Source: Rhizomys pruinosus (taxonomy: Eukaryota; Chordata; Mammalia; Rodentia; Spalacidae). Taken from it: a stretch of DNA of 64,000 nucleotides. Under the pieces are notes generated by a model, which was given only the letters and a program-made list of their open reading frames with translations, had not been told where the DNA came from and ran no database searches. Made by a program: the position numbers and the translations under genes. This document shows, piece after piece, positions 12,246 through 23,068 of the stretch. Positions within the stretch are counted from its first letter, which is position 1. Every line of letters begins with the position of its first letter. The stretch covers positions 903,788 to 967,787 of the forward strand of contig VZQC01009572.1 of NCBI GenBank assembly GCA_009823505.1, read 5' to 3'.

Positions 12246-13312
12246 TGATGTTATAATATCCTAAACAAGGAGTCTTTAAAACAAACAAGGCAACAGCTAA
12301 AAGATGAGGATTGCTGCGTTAGCCCAAAGAAATAGGGAAAATGCAGTTTTCAGCTCAAAAATAGCCCTCACTTTTCAGAAGCCTGGAGGGGTTCTTTGGT
12401 TCTCACTCTGCCGTTGATTGTACACTGGTTTTAACCTGGTCATAAGCAGTCCCTATATTGTGTACCCTGTTTATAGAACACGAGAATTTTGGTTTCATCA
12501 ATTCACTATATCCAACACACTAGTACAAAAACATCATTTGCTTGGCCTGTGTTCCATTCGCATGAGAAACATAAGCAACTGTAAGCAGCATCCTGCCTGA
12601 ACTGGAGAAACTACCATCTGGAGCCTGCAAATGGGAGTCAAAGGAGTCTCTGGAAGGAACAGAATGTGCAAAACCCACCTGGCTTCTATTATTGTTATAG
12701 AGCCTGTTCAAAAGACCGTGATCCGCTGACTCCCGCAGGGCTGAGACGGTAGTGAGGTGATCCAACATATCCCCTGGCTATGCCTGGCTCTTAACAGAGC
12801 ATGTCGCCAACAGCCCAAGGGAAAGGAAGGTTCTCAGCCCCTTGGTCTGCCTCCACCCTGGCTGGATGCCTGGAGTTCAGTGGGTATACAATCCATTCTA
12901 CAAGACAGATGGAAATTGAGTTACAGCAAATAAATCATATGGTGCTTCTTTTAGTAATGTCTTTCTGCAGGGAATCTTCCCGGTGACTAAGTGTGGCCTT
13001 GAACCTCCCTGATTAGCCACACAGATGTTTTATTGATATCTGACTCCTGCGAGAAATCTCTTATTTAAAGACTCTGGAGTTCCTCCACATGCAGAGCTCT
13101 GTCACCTGGCATGAGGAACTCTGTGAACTGGCATCTCACTTATTCTTCCTTCTTTCCTTTTAATGGGCTGCATTAATCAATACGATTTCTCTTCCCAGGT
13201 GACTGGCAATTTGAAGGTCTGTCCACACTCTGAAAAATCTCTGAACAAATTAGGGCCAAGGAAGCTAGTCTGTTGGGTAGCAAGGACTAGGTCCAGAGGG
13301 AAGACGATACCA
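12246..13312. other. Unique sequence, nothing recognised
   Basis: No interspersed repeat or exon identified. Short open frames have no splice context. Confidence 0.4.
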
Positions 13313-13314
13313 TT

Positions 13315-13614
13315 GGCAGAATTAGCTGAACAACAGTAGGTAAGCACCCACTGTGCAAGCCTGGGGACCTGAATCCAGAGTCCAAGCACCCACATTTATA
13401 AAAACACAACAGACATGGCAGCCCACATCTGGAACCCAGCACTGAGAGAGAAAACATAGGAAGCTCCCAAAGAGTCACTGGCAATCTAGTATAGTCAAAA
13501 TGGTAAGCTTCAAGTTCAGTGAGAGACTCTGTCTCCAAAAACTTAGGTGGAGAAGTGATTAAGAAAGACACCTGGATGTCAAACTTCTGTGCACATGCAG
13601 CTGTCTGAGTAGGC

Positions 13615-13650
<36 letters not shown>

Positions 13651-13682
13651 AACACAAACACCCAGGCACATGTATTCAACTC
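13315..13682 (+). mobile_element. B3 SINE with (CA)n tail
   Basis: 'gtaagcacccactgtgcaagcctggggacctgaat' is the promoter region of a B3, followed by 'acatggcagcccacatc', 'cagtgagagactctgtctcc' and a (CA)n stretch at about 13613-13662. Diverged copy. Confidence 0.7.
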
Positions 13683-14112
13683 ATCGAAAATTAAATTTTT
13701 CTCTTTAAAAAAAATTTTAAAAGATGACCAGTTAATATAATATCCCCCTCTTATCTAAAGGAAATATGTTCTAAGACACCCCCCAGTGGATGCCTGAAAA
13801 TTCAGATAGTACCAAACCTTATATATAGGCCCATGAAAGTTGACCTGATTACAAGATATTAATGGGTAAGTAGTATATACAATGTCAACATAGTGGACAA
13901 AGTGATAAATCACATCCTAGACAGAACTGAGCAGCCAGTGCCAGATTTCATTATGCTGTTCTGAACAAGATACATTTTAAAATTTATGAATTATTTATTT
14001 GTGGAATTTTTTATGTAATGATTTCAGACTATGATTGATCATGGGTACATAAAGCCAAGAAGGCAAAACCACACATGAGGAAGGACTACTATAGTATTTG
14101 AAAAACAGAATA
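13683..14112. other. AT-rich unique sequence, nothing recognised
   Basis: No repeat or exon identified. Confidence 0.35.
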
Positions 14113-14341
14113 GGGGCTGGGGAGATGGCCTAGAGCCTACTGCTCTTGCAGAGGGCCTGGGTTCGATCCCCAGCACCCACATGGCGGCTAAGAACCGTCT
14201 GAAACTCCATTCCAGGAGAACTCCAGTTCCAGGAGAATCCAACACCCTCTTTTGACCTCCGCCGCAGCATTGCACAACATGGGCGCACAGACCTACATGC
14301 AGACAGTAAATTCATACACAAAAATTAAAAAAAAAAAGAAC
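14113..14341 (+). mobile_element. B2 SINE
   Basis: Starts 'ggggctggggagatggcc', contains the Pol III B box ggttcgatcc at 14160-14169, and ends in an A tail at about 14325-14338. It carries the locally frequent variant with two 'ccaggagaactccagttccagg'-type units in the body, shared with the copy at 15407. Confidence 0.92.
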
Positions 14342-14377
14342 AAAGAAAATTTAGATAAGCAAAGGAAAAGAGACTAA

Positions 14378-14565
14378 AGTGGACTGTGCACCCACCATGT
14401 TCCAAGCACTTAACATAAATTATCTCATTTAACTTAAATCTGGAAACTGAGGCTGGCAGAGATTAAATATTTTTAGCTCTGACTATATGAAGCTCATAAG
14501 CCGAAGCACTGGAACTCCAGCTGAGGTAGGTGAATCTCCATCTAAAGACTGAGCTTCGTATTTCT
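14378..14565 (+). mobile_element. MIR SINE fossil
   Basis: The MIR order is clear: 'ccaccatgttccaagcactta', 'attatctcattta', 'ggaaactgaggctggcag', then a decayed 3' part ending in 'ctccatctaaagactgagc'. Ancient mammalian SINE. Confidence 0.7.
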
Positions 14566-14702
14566 TAGGTAAATCTCAACTCCTCTGAGCCATGTATTAC
14601 AAGGCAGATGGCCATTTAACCTCAGTTCATGTGAATAGAAATGATAGGTCTAGAGTTCAGAGGCCGCTTGAAGTCCGTAGGCACCAGGAGGGTATAATCA
14701 GT

Positions 14703-14840
14703 TAAGCCTTAGCACTGGCTAAAATGCGAGGCAGAGGCAGGGGGATCTTTGTGAGTTCAAGGCCAGCCTGGTCTACAGAGTGAGTTCCAGGACAGCTGGG
14801 GCTACAGGGAGACCCTGTCTCGAAAAGACCAAAAAAAAGA
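14703..14840 (+). mobile_element. B1 SINE, 5'-altered
   Basis: From 'gaggcagaggcagggggatc' through 'gccagcctggtctacagag' to the tail 'ctacagggagaccctgtctcg' this is a young B1 of the local subfamily. The expected first ~30 bases are replaced by degraded sequence. Confidence 0.88.
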
Positions 14841-15234
14841 ATGTTAATTATGCAGAAATATTTCCTCTGCAGGCCTATACTGCAGTTACAACTAGGGGCC
14901 CCTGCTGTAGGCCTTGGTAGCATCTTATTTTGCTGTCACTTTCTGTCATGGATGTTTGTGCATAACCATTTCCCCAACTAGGCTATGAGCTCATTGAGAA
15001 TTCCATGTACTCATACAACAGCTGACTTAATACAAAGTTATCTGAATAAAGAAAAATTATATTAATTAAACTCAACCTGATATAGGCAAAATATTCAATT
15101 TCTAGATTAGTTACTGTCAACACAGATAAAGTCTAGATACCTCTGGGATGCTGAGCAGGAAATAATTTATCTTAAAATTTTTATTTTTATTTATTTGCCC
15201 TTTATAGAAAAGCACACAGATGTATAGATTTTAC

Positions 15235-15251
15235 NAAAAAAAAAAAAAAAT
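15235..15251. other. Ambiguous base (N) before a poly-A run
   Basis: The only N in the window is at 15235, directly before a homopolymer A run. Homopolymer length here is likely unreliable in the assembly. Confidence 0.9.
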
Positions 15252-15261
15252 GTAGATACTG

Positions 15262-15406
15262 AGAGCTGGCTGTGGTGACACACACCTTTAATCCTAGCAC
15301 TGAAAGTCCAGAGACATGCAGATCCCTGGGAGATCAAGGCCAAGGCTTGTTCCAGGACAGCGTGGGCTACAGGAAGAACTTGTCTCAAAAAAAAAAAAAA
15401 GAAAGA
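15262..15406 (+). mobile_element. Diverged B1 SINE
   Basis: 'gctggctgtggtgacacacacctttaatcctagcac' is the B1 5' half; the 3' half ('ttccaggacagcgtgggctacagg') and A tail follow with several deletions and changes. Confidence 0.8.
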
Positions 15407-15672
15407 GGGGCTGGAGAGATAGCTTAGCAGTTAAGAGCACCGACTGCTCTTACAGAGGACCCGGGTTCGATCCCCAGCACCCACATGGCGGCCGAGAACC
15501 GTTTGAAATTCCAATTCCAGGAGAACTCCAGTTCCAGGGGAATCCGACACCCTCTTCTGACCTCCGCGGCATTGCACAACATGGGTGCACAAACCTACAT
15601 GCAGACAGTATATTCATACACATACAGAAAATAAATAAAAAGTTTAAAAAAATGCATCTAAAAAAAAAAGAA
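15407..15672 (+). mobile_element. B2 SINE, young copy
   Basis: Near-perfect B2: 'ggggctggagagatagc' head, B box ggttcgatcc at 15464-15473, full body with the duplicated 'ttccaggagaactcc/ttccagggg' units, 'acctacatgcagacag' and an A-rich tail. It was inserted at the A tail of the B1 at 15262, a common L1-endonuclease target. Confidence 0.95.
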
Positions 15673-15679
15673 AGTACAG

Positions 15680-15925
15680 AGTGGGCTAGGGAGGTAGCCT
15701 TATAAGTGTGGAGCTGGGATTGATCCCCAGAATCTACATAAAAAATGCCAGATTGTTTGTAATTCCAGCAAGGCTGAAGTGGGAGACAGACAGGCAGATC
15801 CCTCATGCTCACTTGGTGATGTTCTAGTCCAATGAGAGACTCTGTCACAAACAGAAATCGGAAAGCACCCTAGAAATGACAGCCAAGGTTGTCCTCTGAT
15901 CTCATCTACTCACGTACATGACATG
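15680..15925 (+). mobile_element. B3 SINE
   Basis: 'gtgggctagggaggtagcc' head, 'ggattgatccccagaatc' B-box region, then 'cagatccctcatgctcacttggtgatg' and 'aatgagagactctgtcac', the B3 3' half. Moderately diverged. It abuts the preceding B2. Confidence 0.75.
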
Positions 15926-16149
15926 TACATAGCTGCACACGCATGTGCTCAGAGACACACCAAGGTGCAAGCACAATGTGTCTACTCCCTAGATATGCAG
16001 CATCGAAGTCCAGAGGAGACCTTCCCTGATTCAACAGTGGTGAAATGCACACAGCAGAGAATACAAACACTTTTTGGAGATCAGAACATTAAGCATATTC
16101 AGAGAGAGAGGCTCAGAGATGTTCCAACCCCAGTCAGGCTAGATAAGAA

Positions 16150-16648
16150 AAGAAAAAAAAAATAGCTCTTTGCACCTCCAAACTTTGAACAAAGAGTAGA
16201 GATTGGCTGACTGGGGTCAGCTGTTGAACGATGTGGGAATGAAACTTTGTGTGTTGCTTGAAGCAAGAACTTGTAAGACCTGTCCCGGAAGATCTCTAGT
16301 TATCTGATATCTCTGTGGGCATTCAGTTGCCTCTGTGAATTATCTGTAGCAGGAAGTCGGGATATTACAATGATACTTGCCCTATCTCTGCAAAGTTCCA
16401 GGACCAGATGGCCCCTTCCCTTGAGGCATTGAGCAAAATGTTGCACCTCTAGTTACCTGTTGCACAAACTGGAGTTCTGCAGTCCCCCCATTAGAGCAAG
16501 CCCCTCTTCTGCCTGCCCCCCACTTCCTTACCCAGAGCACAGTAGCCTTAATATGTAGACCTCACTGACAGAAAATAAATGGAGCTACTATCTTCCATGC
16601 TTTCTGCGTGTGAGTCTGCTCATTTTCCACGGGTGATCTCCTGCGGCA
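16150..16648 (+). mobile_element. ERV-type solo LTR (putative)
   Basis: A ~500-bp stretch with LTR-like organisation: T/G-rich upstream part, a poly-A signal AATAAA at 16574-16579 followed by the short 'ctgcgtgtgagtctgctc' R/U5-like section, and an end at 'gcggca' (about 16648). A poly-C run follows (16649-16676). I see no target duplication, primer-binding site or gag downstream, so a solo LTR or fragment is likely. Family not recognised. Confidence 0.5.
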
Positions 16649-16676
16649 CCCCCCCCCGCCCCCCCCCCCCCCCGCC
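16649..16676. repeat. Poly-C tract
   Basis: C run interrupted by single Gs directly after the putative LTR end. It may hide the junction and be of uncertain length. Confidence 0.9.
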
Positions 16677-17162
16677 TTCTTGGTAGAGCTAGAGATTGTC
16701 GGCCTGCAGGCAGGAGACAAATCCTGAAGCTGACCCAAGAAGGGAAGAACAGTGTGTGGAATTCGATCACGGGTGACTCAAAGACGTTGAACAACGACAG
16801 AATGAACCCTCCTTCACATCATTCAATGAGAGTTGTCAAGATAAGTTAGTCATACTGCGTTAAGGGGGTATTCTGCCAGCCAAAAGTGGGCCTCCCTGGA
16901 GGCTCCGCACAGTATCTGGAAGCTTCCACTCCCTCTGCTTCATTTTTTTTTAAAGCTAAATCTCTCTGAGGTAATTTTTTTTAACTCCCCCTCCTTTTTT
17001 TTTCTAATGACAGTGAGGGGAAGGACAGCAAAATAAAGGCCTCATCCTTCTCTAATTTTGGAGTTAAGTTGCTTCTCCTCTTGAGGAGTGGCTAACTGCA
17101 CATTGTTTCATGTCTGCCTAGGGACTGCAGCAGTGAGCATTCTTATACTACATATAAGAATC
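16677..17162. other. Unclassified sequence after the LTR
   Basis: Could be residual ERV internal sequence (for example 'ggcctgcaggcagg' near 16700) or unique DNA; no gag/pol coding is visible. Confidence 0.3.
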
Positions 17163-17395
17163 AGGGACTGGGGAGATGGCTCAGCAGCTAAGAGCAATTT
17201 ACTTTTGCACAGGACCCTGATTCAATGCTCAGCACCCACATAGTGGCTAACAACTGCTTGTAACTCCAAATCCAGGGGAATCCAACATCCTCTTCTGATC
17301 TCTGCAGGCACTTTATGGCAAGGGTGCACTTACATACATGTAGGCAATACACTCATACATGTAAAATAAAAATAAATAAAATATTTATAAAAAAT
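17163..17395 (+). mobile_element. B2 SINE
   Basis: 'ggactggggagatggctcagcagc' head, body ending 'cttacatacatgtaggcaatacactcatac' and an A/T-rich tail. Moderately diverged (B box altered). Confidence 0.88.
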
Positions 17396-17446
17396 AAACA
17401 GCAGCTACTGGAGTATTTGAAACTACTTTTTAAAATGGTTTATCAG

Positions 17447-17655
17447 GGCTGTATAGCTAGCTCACCAGTTAAGAGCACTGGCTGTTCTTGCAGACGACCC
17501 AAGTTTGATTCCCAGCACCCACATGGCAGCTAACAACCATCCAGTCCATAACTTCAGTTCCAGGGGATCTGACACCCTCTTCTGACCTCTCTGGACATTG
17601 CAAGACACGTTTCCATTCATATATGCAGCCAGTATACTCACACACATAAAAAAGT
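17447..17655 (+). mobile_element. B2 SINE
   Basis: 'ggctgtatagctagctcaccagttaagagc' head, 'gtttgattcccagcacccacatgg' B-box region, 'ccaggggatctgacaccctcttctgacc' body. Older than the copy at 15407. Confidence 0.88.
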
Positions 17656-17811
17656 ATTTATCATGTATAAATGTAAACAGTATGTTGTATAGATATATGT
17701 GATCTACTGTCCTGTCTATGCGATTTCTTGACTCCCGTAAGATTAATTCTCGAACTTTGAGTAAGAACATTCAAAGAAGCCTGATTTGAATGAATTAAGA
17801 ATTTCCATTAA

Positions 17812-18022
17812 GGGCTGGAGAGATGGCTCAGTGGTTAAGAGCACTGTCTGCTTTTGAAGAGGGCCTGAGTTCGATTTCCAGCATCCATATGGAGGCCAAC
17901 AACTACCCTAACTCTTCTGACCTCCATGGGCATTGATTGCATGGCACAGCTGCACTTTCATACATACAGGCAATACACTTATACAGAGAAAATAAAAATA
18001 ATAAATAAAATATTTTTAAAAA
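17812..18022 (+). mobile_element. B2 SINE
   Basis: 'agggctggagagatggctcagtggttaagagc' is a near-consensus head; 'gagttcgatttccagcatcc' carries the B box; AATAAA-rich tail at 17990-18020. A short internal deletion removes part of the 'ccagttccagggg' body. Confidence 0.92.
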
Positions 18023-18029
18023 GAATTTC

Positions 18030-18290
18030 CAGTATCTATTTAGGAGATAGCTTGTGCAGAACCTGATTTCAGATCCTCACAACCCACATAAAAGATGGCT
18101 GTGGCAGCACACATCCGTAAAGGATTACAGTGCTAGGAAGCACTGGGGAGAGAGGTAGAAACCCCCAGATCCTAGGGGCACACTGGCCAGCCAACCTGAC
18201 CAAAACAGCAAGGCTTGGGATCAGTGAGAGATCCTGCCTCAACTGATTCTAGAGGTGCTGAAAATCAAGGCATAGACAAGAGGTCCCATG
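18030..18290 (+). mobile_element. B3 SINE, diverged
   Basis: 'ggagatagcttgtgcagaacctgatttcagatcctcac' head followed by 'gatggctgtggcagcacacatcc', 'agatcctaggggc' and 'gtgagagatcctgcctc'. Completes a 4.2-kb run of ten SINEs, all in the same orientation. Confidence 0.65.
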
Positions 18291-18974
18291 ACATTAATAA
18301 AATAAAATACGCTACATTCTTAAATGTTCAACTGAAATCTCCTAAAGGGGTAAAAAGATGAGGGAAATTCAGGTATTGATGCTAGGAAAAGGATTGAACT
18401 ATAATGCTCAAATCTACTGGATGCTCATTTAGGAAAAGAAAGGAAATTAGAGGCTTGCTTCCTGTCATTGAGTCAAACAGACCATGTGGCATATGGACAG
18501 TAACAAGCAGCATTTGGGTGGCTCTGTGAAATTTATAGTATGAGGAAAGCAGAAGCCCACAGAGGGTACCATAAACTTGCAGGTGCCGGCAGACAATGCC
18601 AGGCCTGCCAGCAGCCTTGCTTCCAGCCAGTGTTTTTCTACAGAATCAAAGTGATGGCATGAAGCAAGGTTGTGTATTTCTTGACTTCATTTTATTTCAT
18701 TACAAAAGTTTGTACACCATCCAAATGTGCATTAGCAGAGTATCAGAGAAAACGTTCGTGCATCTCTGAAATAGAATACAGAGGAGCCATCATACAAAAA
18801 TTCTATGGGGGAACAGTCTTCATATGGAGAAGTGCCAAAAAATTATTAGGTTTTTAAAAGTTGGTTATGTTTTATGTTTTCTATGATGCCTTTTTATTAA
18901 AAGTGACTTTGTTACATAATATGAGGAAGACAGAAGTCATTTATTTATAACCATAAATATTTCCTGGGAGGTTC
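18291..18974. other. AT-rich unique sequence, nothing recognised
   Basis: No exon or repeat identified. Confidence 0.35.
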
Positions 18975-19400
18975 CCCTAGTTCTAGAAGTTGGGGAAATT
19001 AGAGTAGAAAAATAGCTTCCTGCCTCATGGAACTTAGATTCTTGGGACAGGCTGTAGAAAATAATCAGATGAGTAGATAACTATAAATTATGGAGTGAGG
19101 TAATGTATGCATTGGAGGAAAACAGAGCAGGATGGAAGGCAGGGACTGCTGGAGGAATTCCTCTGCTTAGAAAGAAGCCCTTGCTGTGAACAGAGCTGAA
19201 AGAAGTTAGGAGCAGAGCAGACTAGTGGGGACAGATGTGCTTGGCAGCAAGAACAGCAAATGGCAGAGGTTTTGATGAGCAGAAAAGTGCAGCAAAGAGG
19301 CCAGAGTGACCAGAAGAGAGAACAAGAGGAAATAACAGATGAGATCAAAGTGAGGTAGCAAGGGACCATCCAAGCCATGTATGCGATTATCTAGTCTCTG
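18975..19400 (+). mobile_element. Ancient mammalian dispersed repeat (L2/CR1-like)
   Basis: The ordered phrases 'gcctcatggaacttagattc', 'gaacagagctgaaagaagtt', 'ggcagcaagaacagcaaatggc', 'gaggccagagtgaccagaagagag' and 'aagtgaggtagcaagggacc' match a common ancient mammalian repeat that I associate with the L2/CR1 group. Class uncertain, ancestry as a dispersed repeat fairly likely. Confidence 0.45.
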
Positions 19401-19524
19401 AGAGTTTCCATGAAGTGAGGTTGGTAGCCATCAGACTGACGTAGAATGATGTGTTCTTGTGAAGAGTCACTTTGCCCACTGTGTTTAGGATGTACTGGAA
19501 AGGAGTAAGGGGATTCTCTTAGAC

Positions 19525-19915
19525 CTTTCAAAGTACTGTAACAAAACACCAACATAGGTTGGTGGCTTCTAAACAGTAGAAGTGTATTTCTCAGTCTGAA
19601 GGCAAAGGAGTCTAAGATCAAGGTGTCTGAAAGGCTTACTTCCTCACATGTATATGCTTGCCACTCCAGCCTCACATGGCAGGGAGAATCAGGGTCTTGA
19701 ACTGCTGAGCCCCCTGGCTCCACCTCCAAAACAGTGGAATTAGACACATGTATACCATGCTCTTGGATGTCTTTTATCAGGGTACTCATTTCTATTCATG
19801 GGGCTCTATTGTTAAGACCAAATTGCCTCTCAAATTCCCCTTAATAAAATCACCTTGGAGGTTAGGATTGCATGTATGAATTTTAGGGAGACATAAACAT
19901 TCAGATATAGCAGGC
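19525..19915 (-). mobile_element. MLT1-like MaLR LTR fossil
   Basis: The plus strand is the reverse complement of an MLT1-type LTR: 'tactgtaacaaaacacc', 'gtggcttctaaacagtagaag', 'aggagtctaagatcaaggtgtc', 'ggaggttaggattgcatgtatg' and 'agggagacataaacattcag'. Old, non-coding. Confidence 0.6.
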
Positions 19916-20004
19916 AGGAAGTTGCTGCAATCACCCTAGTTAGCAATAATGCTTAGATCAGGACAGTAGCTGTATACATGGGCCAAAAGAGTTCAGATCC
20001 TGGG

Positions 20005-20336
20005 TGTGGTAGTTTGAATGAGTGTCCCCCATAGGCTGTAAGTACAGACATTTTGTCTCCAGTTGGTGGCACTGTTCTTGGCCATGCTAGAGGAAGTATG
20101 TCATTGGGGGCAGGCTTAGTGAGTTTAACAAGCTTTGCGGTCTCCAGTCGCTCTCTCTGCTTCCTGTGCTCTTTGTGAGATGTGAACCTTGGCTTGCTGC
20201 TCCAGCCGCCATGCCTCCCACCACAATGGACTCTAATTCCCTGGAACCATCAATCGTAAGCTCAAATAAACTCTTCCTTTTATAAGTTCCTTTGGTCATG
20301 GTGTTTTATCACAGCAACAGAAAAGTGACTAATACA
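20005..20336 (+). mobile_element. Solo MaLR LTR (MT/ORR1-type) with perfect 5-bp duplication
   Basis: A 332-bp LTR starting TGTGGTAGTTTGAATG and ending GTGACTAATACA, with a late 'aataaac' poly-A signal and the typical ending 'cctttggtcatggtg'. The flanking 5-mers ctggg at 20000-20004 and 20337-20341 are identical, the size expected of a retroviral-type integrase. No internal region remains, so this is a solo LTR formed by LTR-LTR recombination. Confidence 0.93.
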
Positions 20337-20341
20337 CTGGG

Positions 20342-20793
20342 TATACTGTGAAGATGGAATTCTATGGTTTGCTGAAAGTTATAGAATGTGCAGGGAAGAG
20401 TCATGGCATGTGCTAAGTCGGCAAGCCTGAGGCAGACTGAGAATCAATTCCAGATAAAAGGACCTCAGACTCATGGTAGAGAAGAAAATCTGACTATACA
20501 CCTGCACCCCAAGAGTGCAGACAATTCTTCTGAGGGGTTTCATTGGAACGGAGACAAGATGTGGGGTTCTATGAGAGGTGACAAAAATTGAAATTCAGTA
20601 GCAATTATTTGTAGCCAGCAAGAGATTAAACTACTCCTTATTTTCCTCCACACAAATTTGTGGAAAATACTAAATCTTGAAAATTATGCCTTCTTGAGTT
20701 AAAGGAGACTGTTTGGAACTGTCCCAAACTTGCTCAGAAGAAAAAGAAAAAAAAAAAAAAAAAAACAGGGAAATGCGGAAATGTTATGCACTT
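20342..20793. other. Unique sequence with a poly-A run
   Basis: Nothing recognised except an A run at about 20748-20766. Confidence 0.35.
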
Positions 20794-21479
20794 CTTTTTT
20801 TTCATTATTTTTTTATTTTTAAGGGATTCTACAATATAATGACACAGTTGTTTGCAGATAACATTGATGTTACTCAGTATGTCATACAATTACGTAATTG
20901 GTGCATTTTGCAAGTATCTATGTCCAAATTTTGAACAACCCAAGCTTCCCATAGACCAGTTGGAGAAGCTTGTATGCACAGGCATGTTGATCAATCAGGA
21001 GTCCAGACGATATTCCTGTAGTCTCATGATTCACCCCTATCTCTCCGCAGCCCTTACAATCTACCACGCCTCCTCTTCCGCAGTTTGTTCCCTGGGCTTT
21101 GGGAAAGGGGCACAAGTGGGTGAGAAGAAAACAGTCTAATTTCTTTGGAGTTGTCATTTTGGACTCCAGTCTGTTCAGGTTGTTTCCCTTCATGGATTGA
21201 CAGCTTTCCCAGTGATACCCTTTTTAGTCATACTAAGAAAGCACAAGCTATTGGATGTACAGGCATTTAAGCAGTACCACTTATTATGTCAAGCTAAGCT
21301 GTGAGCATAGACACAGATGCTTGGATGGTATGCTAATCCGCAAACTGTGGTTTCTCTATAAAGGGTGACAAGTTCTTATTGTGGCTTATAACATCACCTA
21401 ACCACTAGAGGACATAAGCTTGTGGCATCCGCTGTGAGTTATTCCTCCAAGGAGAGAGCTAATAGCCAAATAGATTTGG

Positions 21480-21523
<44 letters not shown>

Positions 21524-22430
21524 TAGATACTTTGCTGCCACTGTTGCACAGTATCTCCAGGCTGTTGAGGTGTAGCTGATATTGACGGAGGAGTCTTGCT
21601 TGTCTCAGGGAGACCAATATTTTGCTGTATTGCTTTAGTAGCCTTTGGTAACGCTCTCTAGCATTTCAGAGGCCAGTTGTATGCTAGCAAGTGATGTCTC
21701 ATAACATTTTTCATGTTCACACCAGGTCTTTGACAACAGGGACTTATTGCCTTTCTCCTTGCATATATCCCACTTATAGGCAAAAGGCCTTTATAATTTG
21801 GGGTGGGGGCGGGTTTGAATCCCCTAGTCAACATCTTCTAGGCAGAATAATTCATTGCTGATGTCAGCACTTTCCTGTAGTAATATATTTTGCTTAATTA
21901 CACAACTTATAAACACTTTACTATTGAATTTGGCTCTAGATAGAGAAATATCCTTTCACAGTTCCTATGCCTATCAATCAGTTAATACGTTATGCCTGTT
22001 TTATAGGAAATTACCACTGTAACAATTGGCTCTAGTTTACAGTTAGGGAGTGGGTTCATTACCATCATGTTTTTCTTTTTCCTAAAAAAGGGGAGAGGTA
22101 GGAAGTTTTCTCAGCATCTGGAAGGTAATTCATTAGGGCCCATTATAAACAGTCAACCCCAATATTATTCAGAGAGATGCTCAGTGTCCGTGACTCAGGC
22201 AGTCTGAGGTTCCTCATTCCTTAATGTTCAGATGGGTCAACCTCTCTGCTGGCATTCCCCAGTTCATCCTGCACAGCCATAAGTTGTATGTTTTCAGGCA
22301 TTTAGATTGGTGATTTTTACCTGTGGGAACATAAAATTCTCCTCCCATTGTTAGTTTCAAGATCAGAAATATTGAAAATTTATCAATAGGATTGGAATAC
22401 AGAGTTTTCCATTTATATCCCAGAAAGGAT
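20794..22430 (-). mobile_element. L1 3'UTR-like block A, antisense, 5' part inverted
   Basis: The left end is T-rich (antisense poly-A), followed by 'ttaagggattctacaatataatgacac', which parallels the L1 3'UTR seen antisense at 31857-31910. The remaining ~1.1 kb has no coding and belongs to the same family as blocks at 23069, 35090, 45370 and 56010; its wording recalls the long 3'UTRs of rodent Lx-type L1s. From about 21930 to 22430 the sequence matches the reverse complement of 36750-37240, so the 5' end is inverted relative to the sister block. A (GATA)n lies at 21482-21527. Confidence 0.65.
21482..21527. repeat. (GATA)n microsatellite
   Basis: About eleven GATA units inside block A, absent from the homologous positions at 35668 and 36350, so it arose locally. 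Confidence 0.97.
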
Positions 22431-23068
22431 AGTACCCCACCTCCCACCTCCCTCTTTTTTTTTTTAGGTTTTTATGTTTTGACCTATAGATGCCTAAGTT
22501 GTATTACACATACCCATAAACAGGAGCCAAGGCATAAGCTTTCATTAAATTTACCCAAACTGTTTCTCATTGACTGTATGCTACTTATTTGGGAAGGAAA
22601 TTTAAGCTTAGTTCCTTTAAATTGTCCTACAAGTAAAAGAAAGTATTATAATGTGATGTTGTGTTATTCAGAAAAAATATATATGCCATTTGTATACCTT
22701 AACACAATACAAATTATAAATAAAACCAATTAACATTTTATATTCCCAATTAGTTCAATTGTATTACCATTTCCACCAAAACCTACACCTAAATTTAACT
22801 AATCTAAACAATTCACTAAGCCTTAAAATATCCTATACTTGGTGGATAAAGCTTGGGCAGAGTTGAGTACCTGCTAAATAAATTTTACCCAATAAACACT
22901 ATTCTCTTTAAAGCTATATGACTGGACTAAGACTTCTACTTATTTGGGAAGTAAAAATTTAAGCTTAATTCCTTTAAATTGTCCTACAAGTAAAAGAAAG
23001 TGCTACACTGAGATGTTGTGTATTTCAGAAAAATTTAGAGACCAACCCAATACAAACTATAAATAAAA
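22431..23068. repeat. Spacer with a ~355-bp-period direct repeat
   Basis: About 170 bases starting 'ctacttatttgggaag' at 22581 recur at 22936, ending in the shared 'attttatattccca(a/g)ttagttcaa' (to about 22755 and 23101). The unit between them ('accatttccaccaaaacc' onward) is single copy. Its continuation joins block B and is retained at the 35.67-kb junction, so it belongs to the composite repeat. Confidence 0.7.

Noticed and set aside
16677..17162. ERV internal region after the putative LTR
   Set aside because: No primer-binding site, gag or pol motif could be seen, so I did not call a provirus.
20852..21139. A 95-codon frame nearly identical to one at 35126-35413
   Set aside because: Similarity exists because both lie in duplicated L1 3'UTR-like blocks; the frame is antisense to the element, has no family resemblance, and its substitutions do not avoid amino-acid change.
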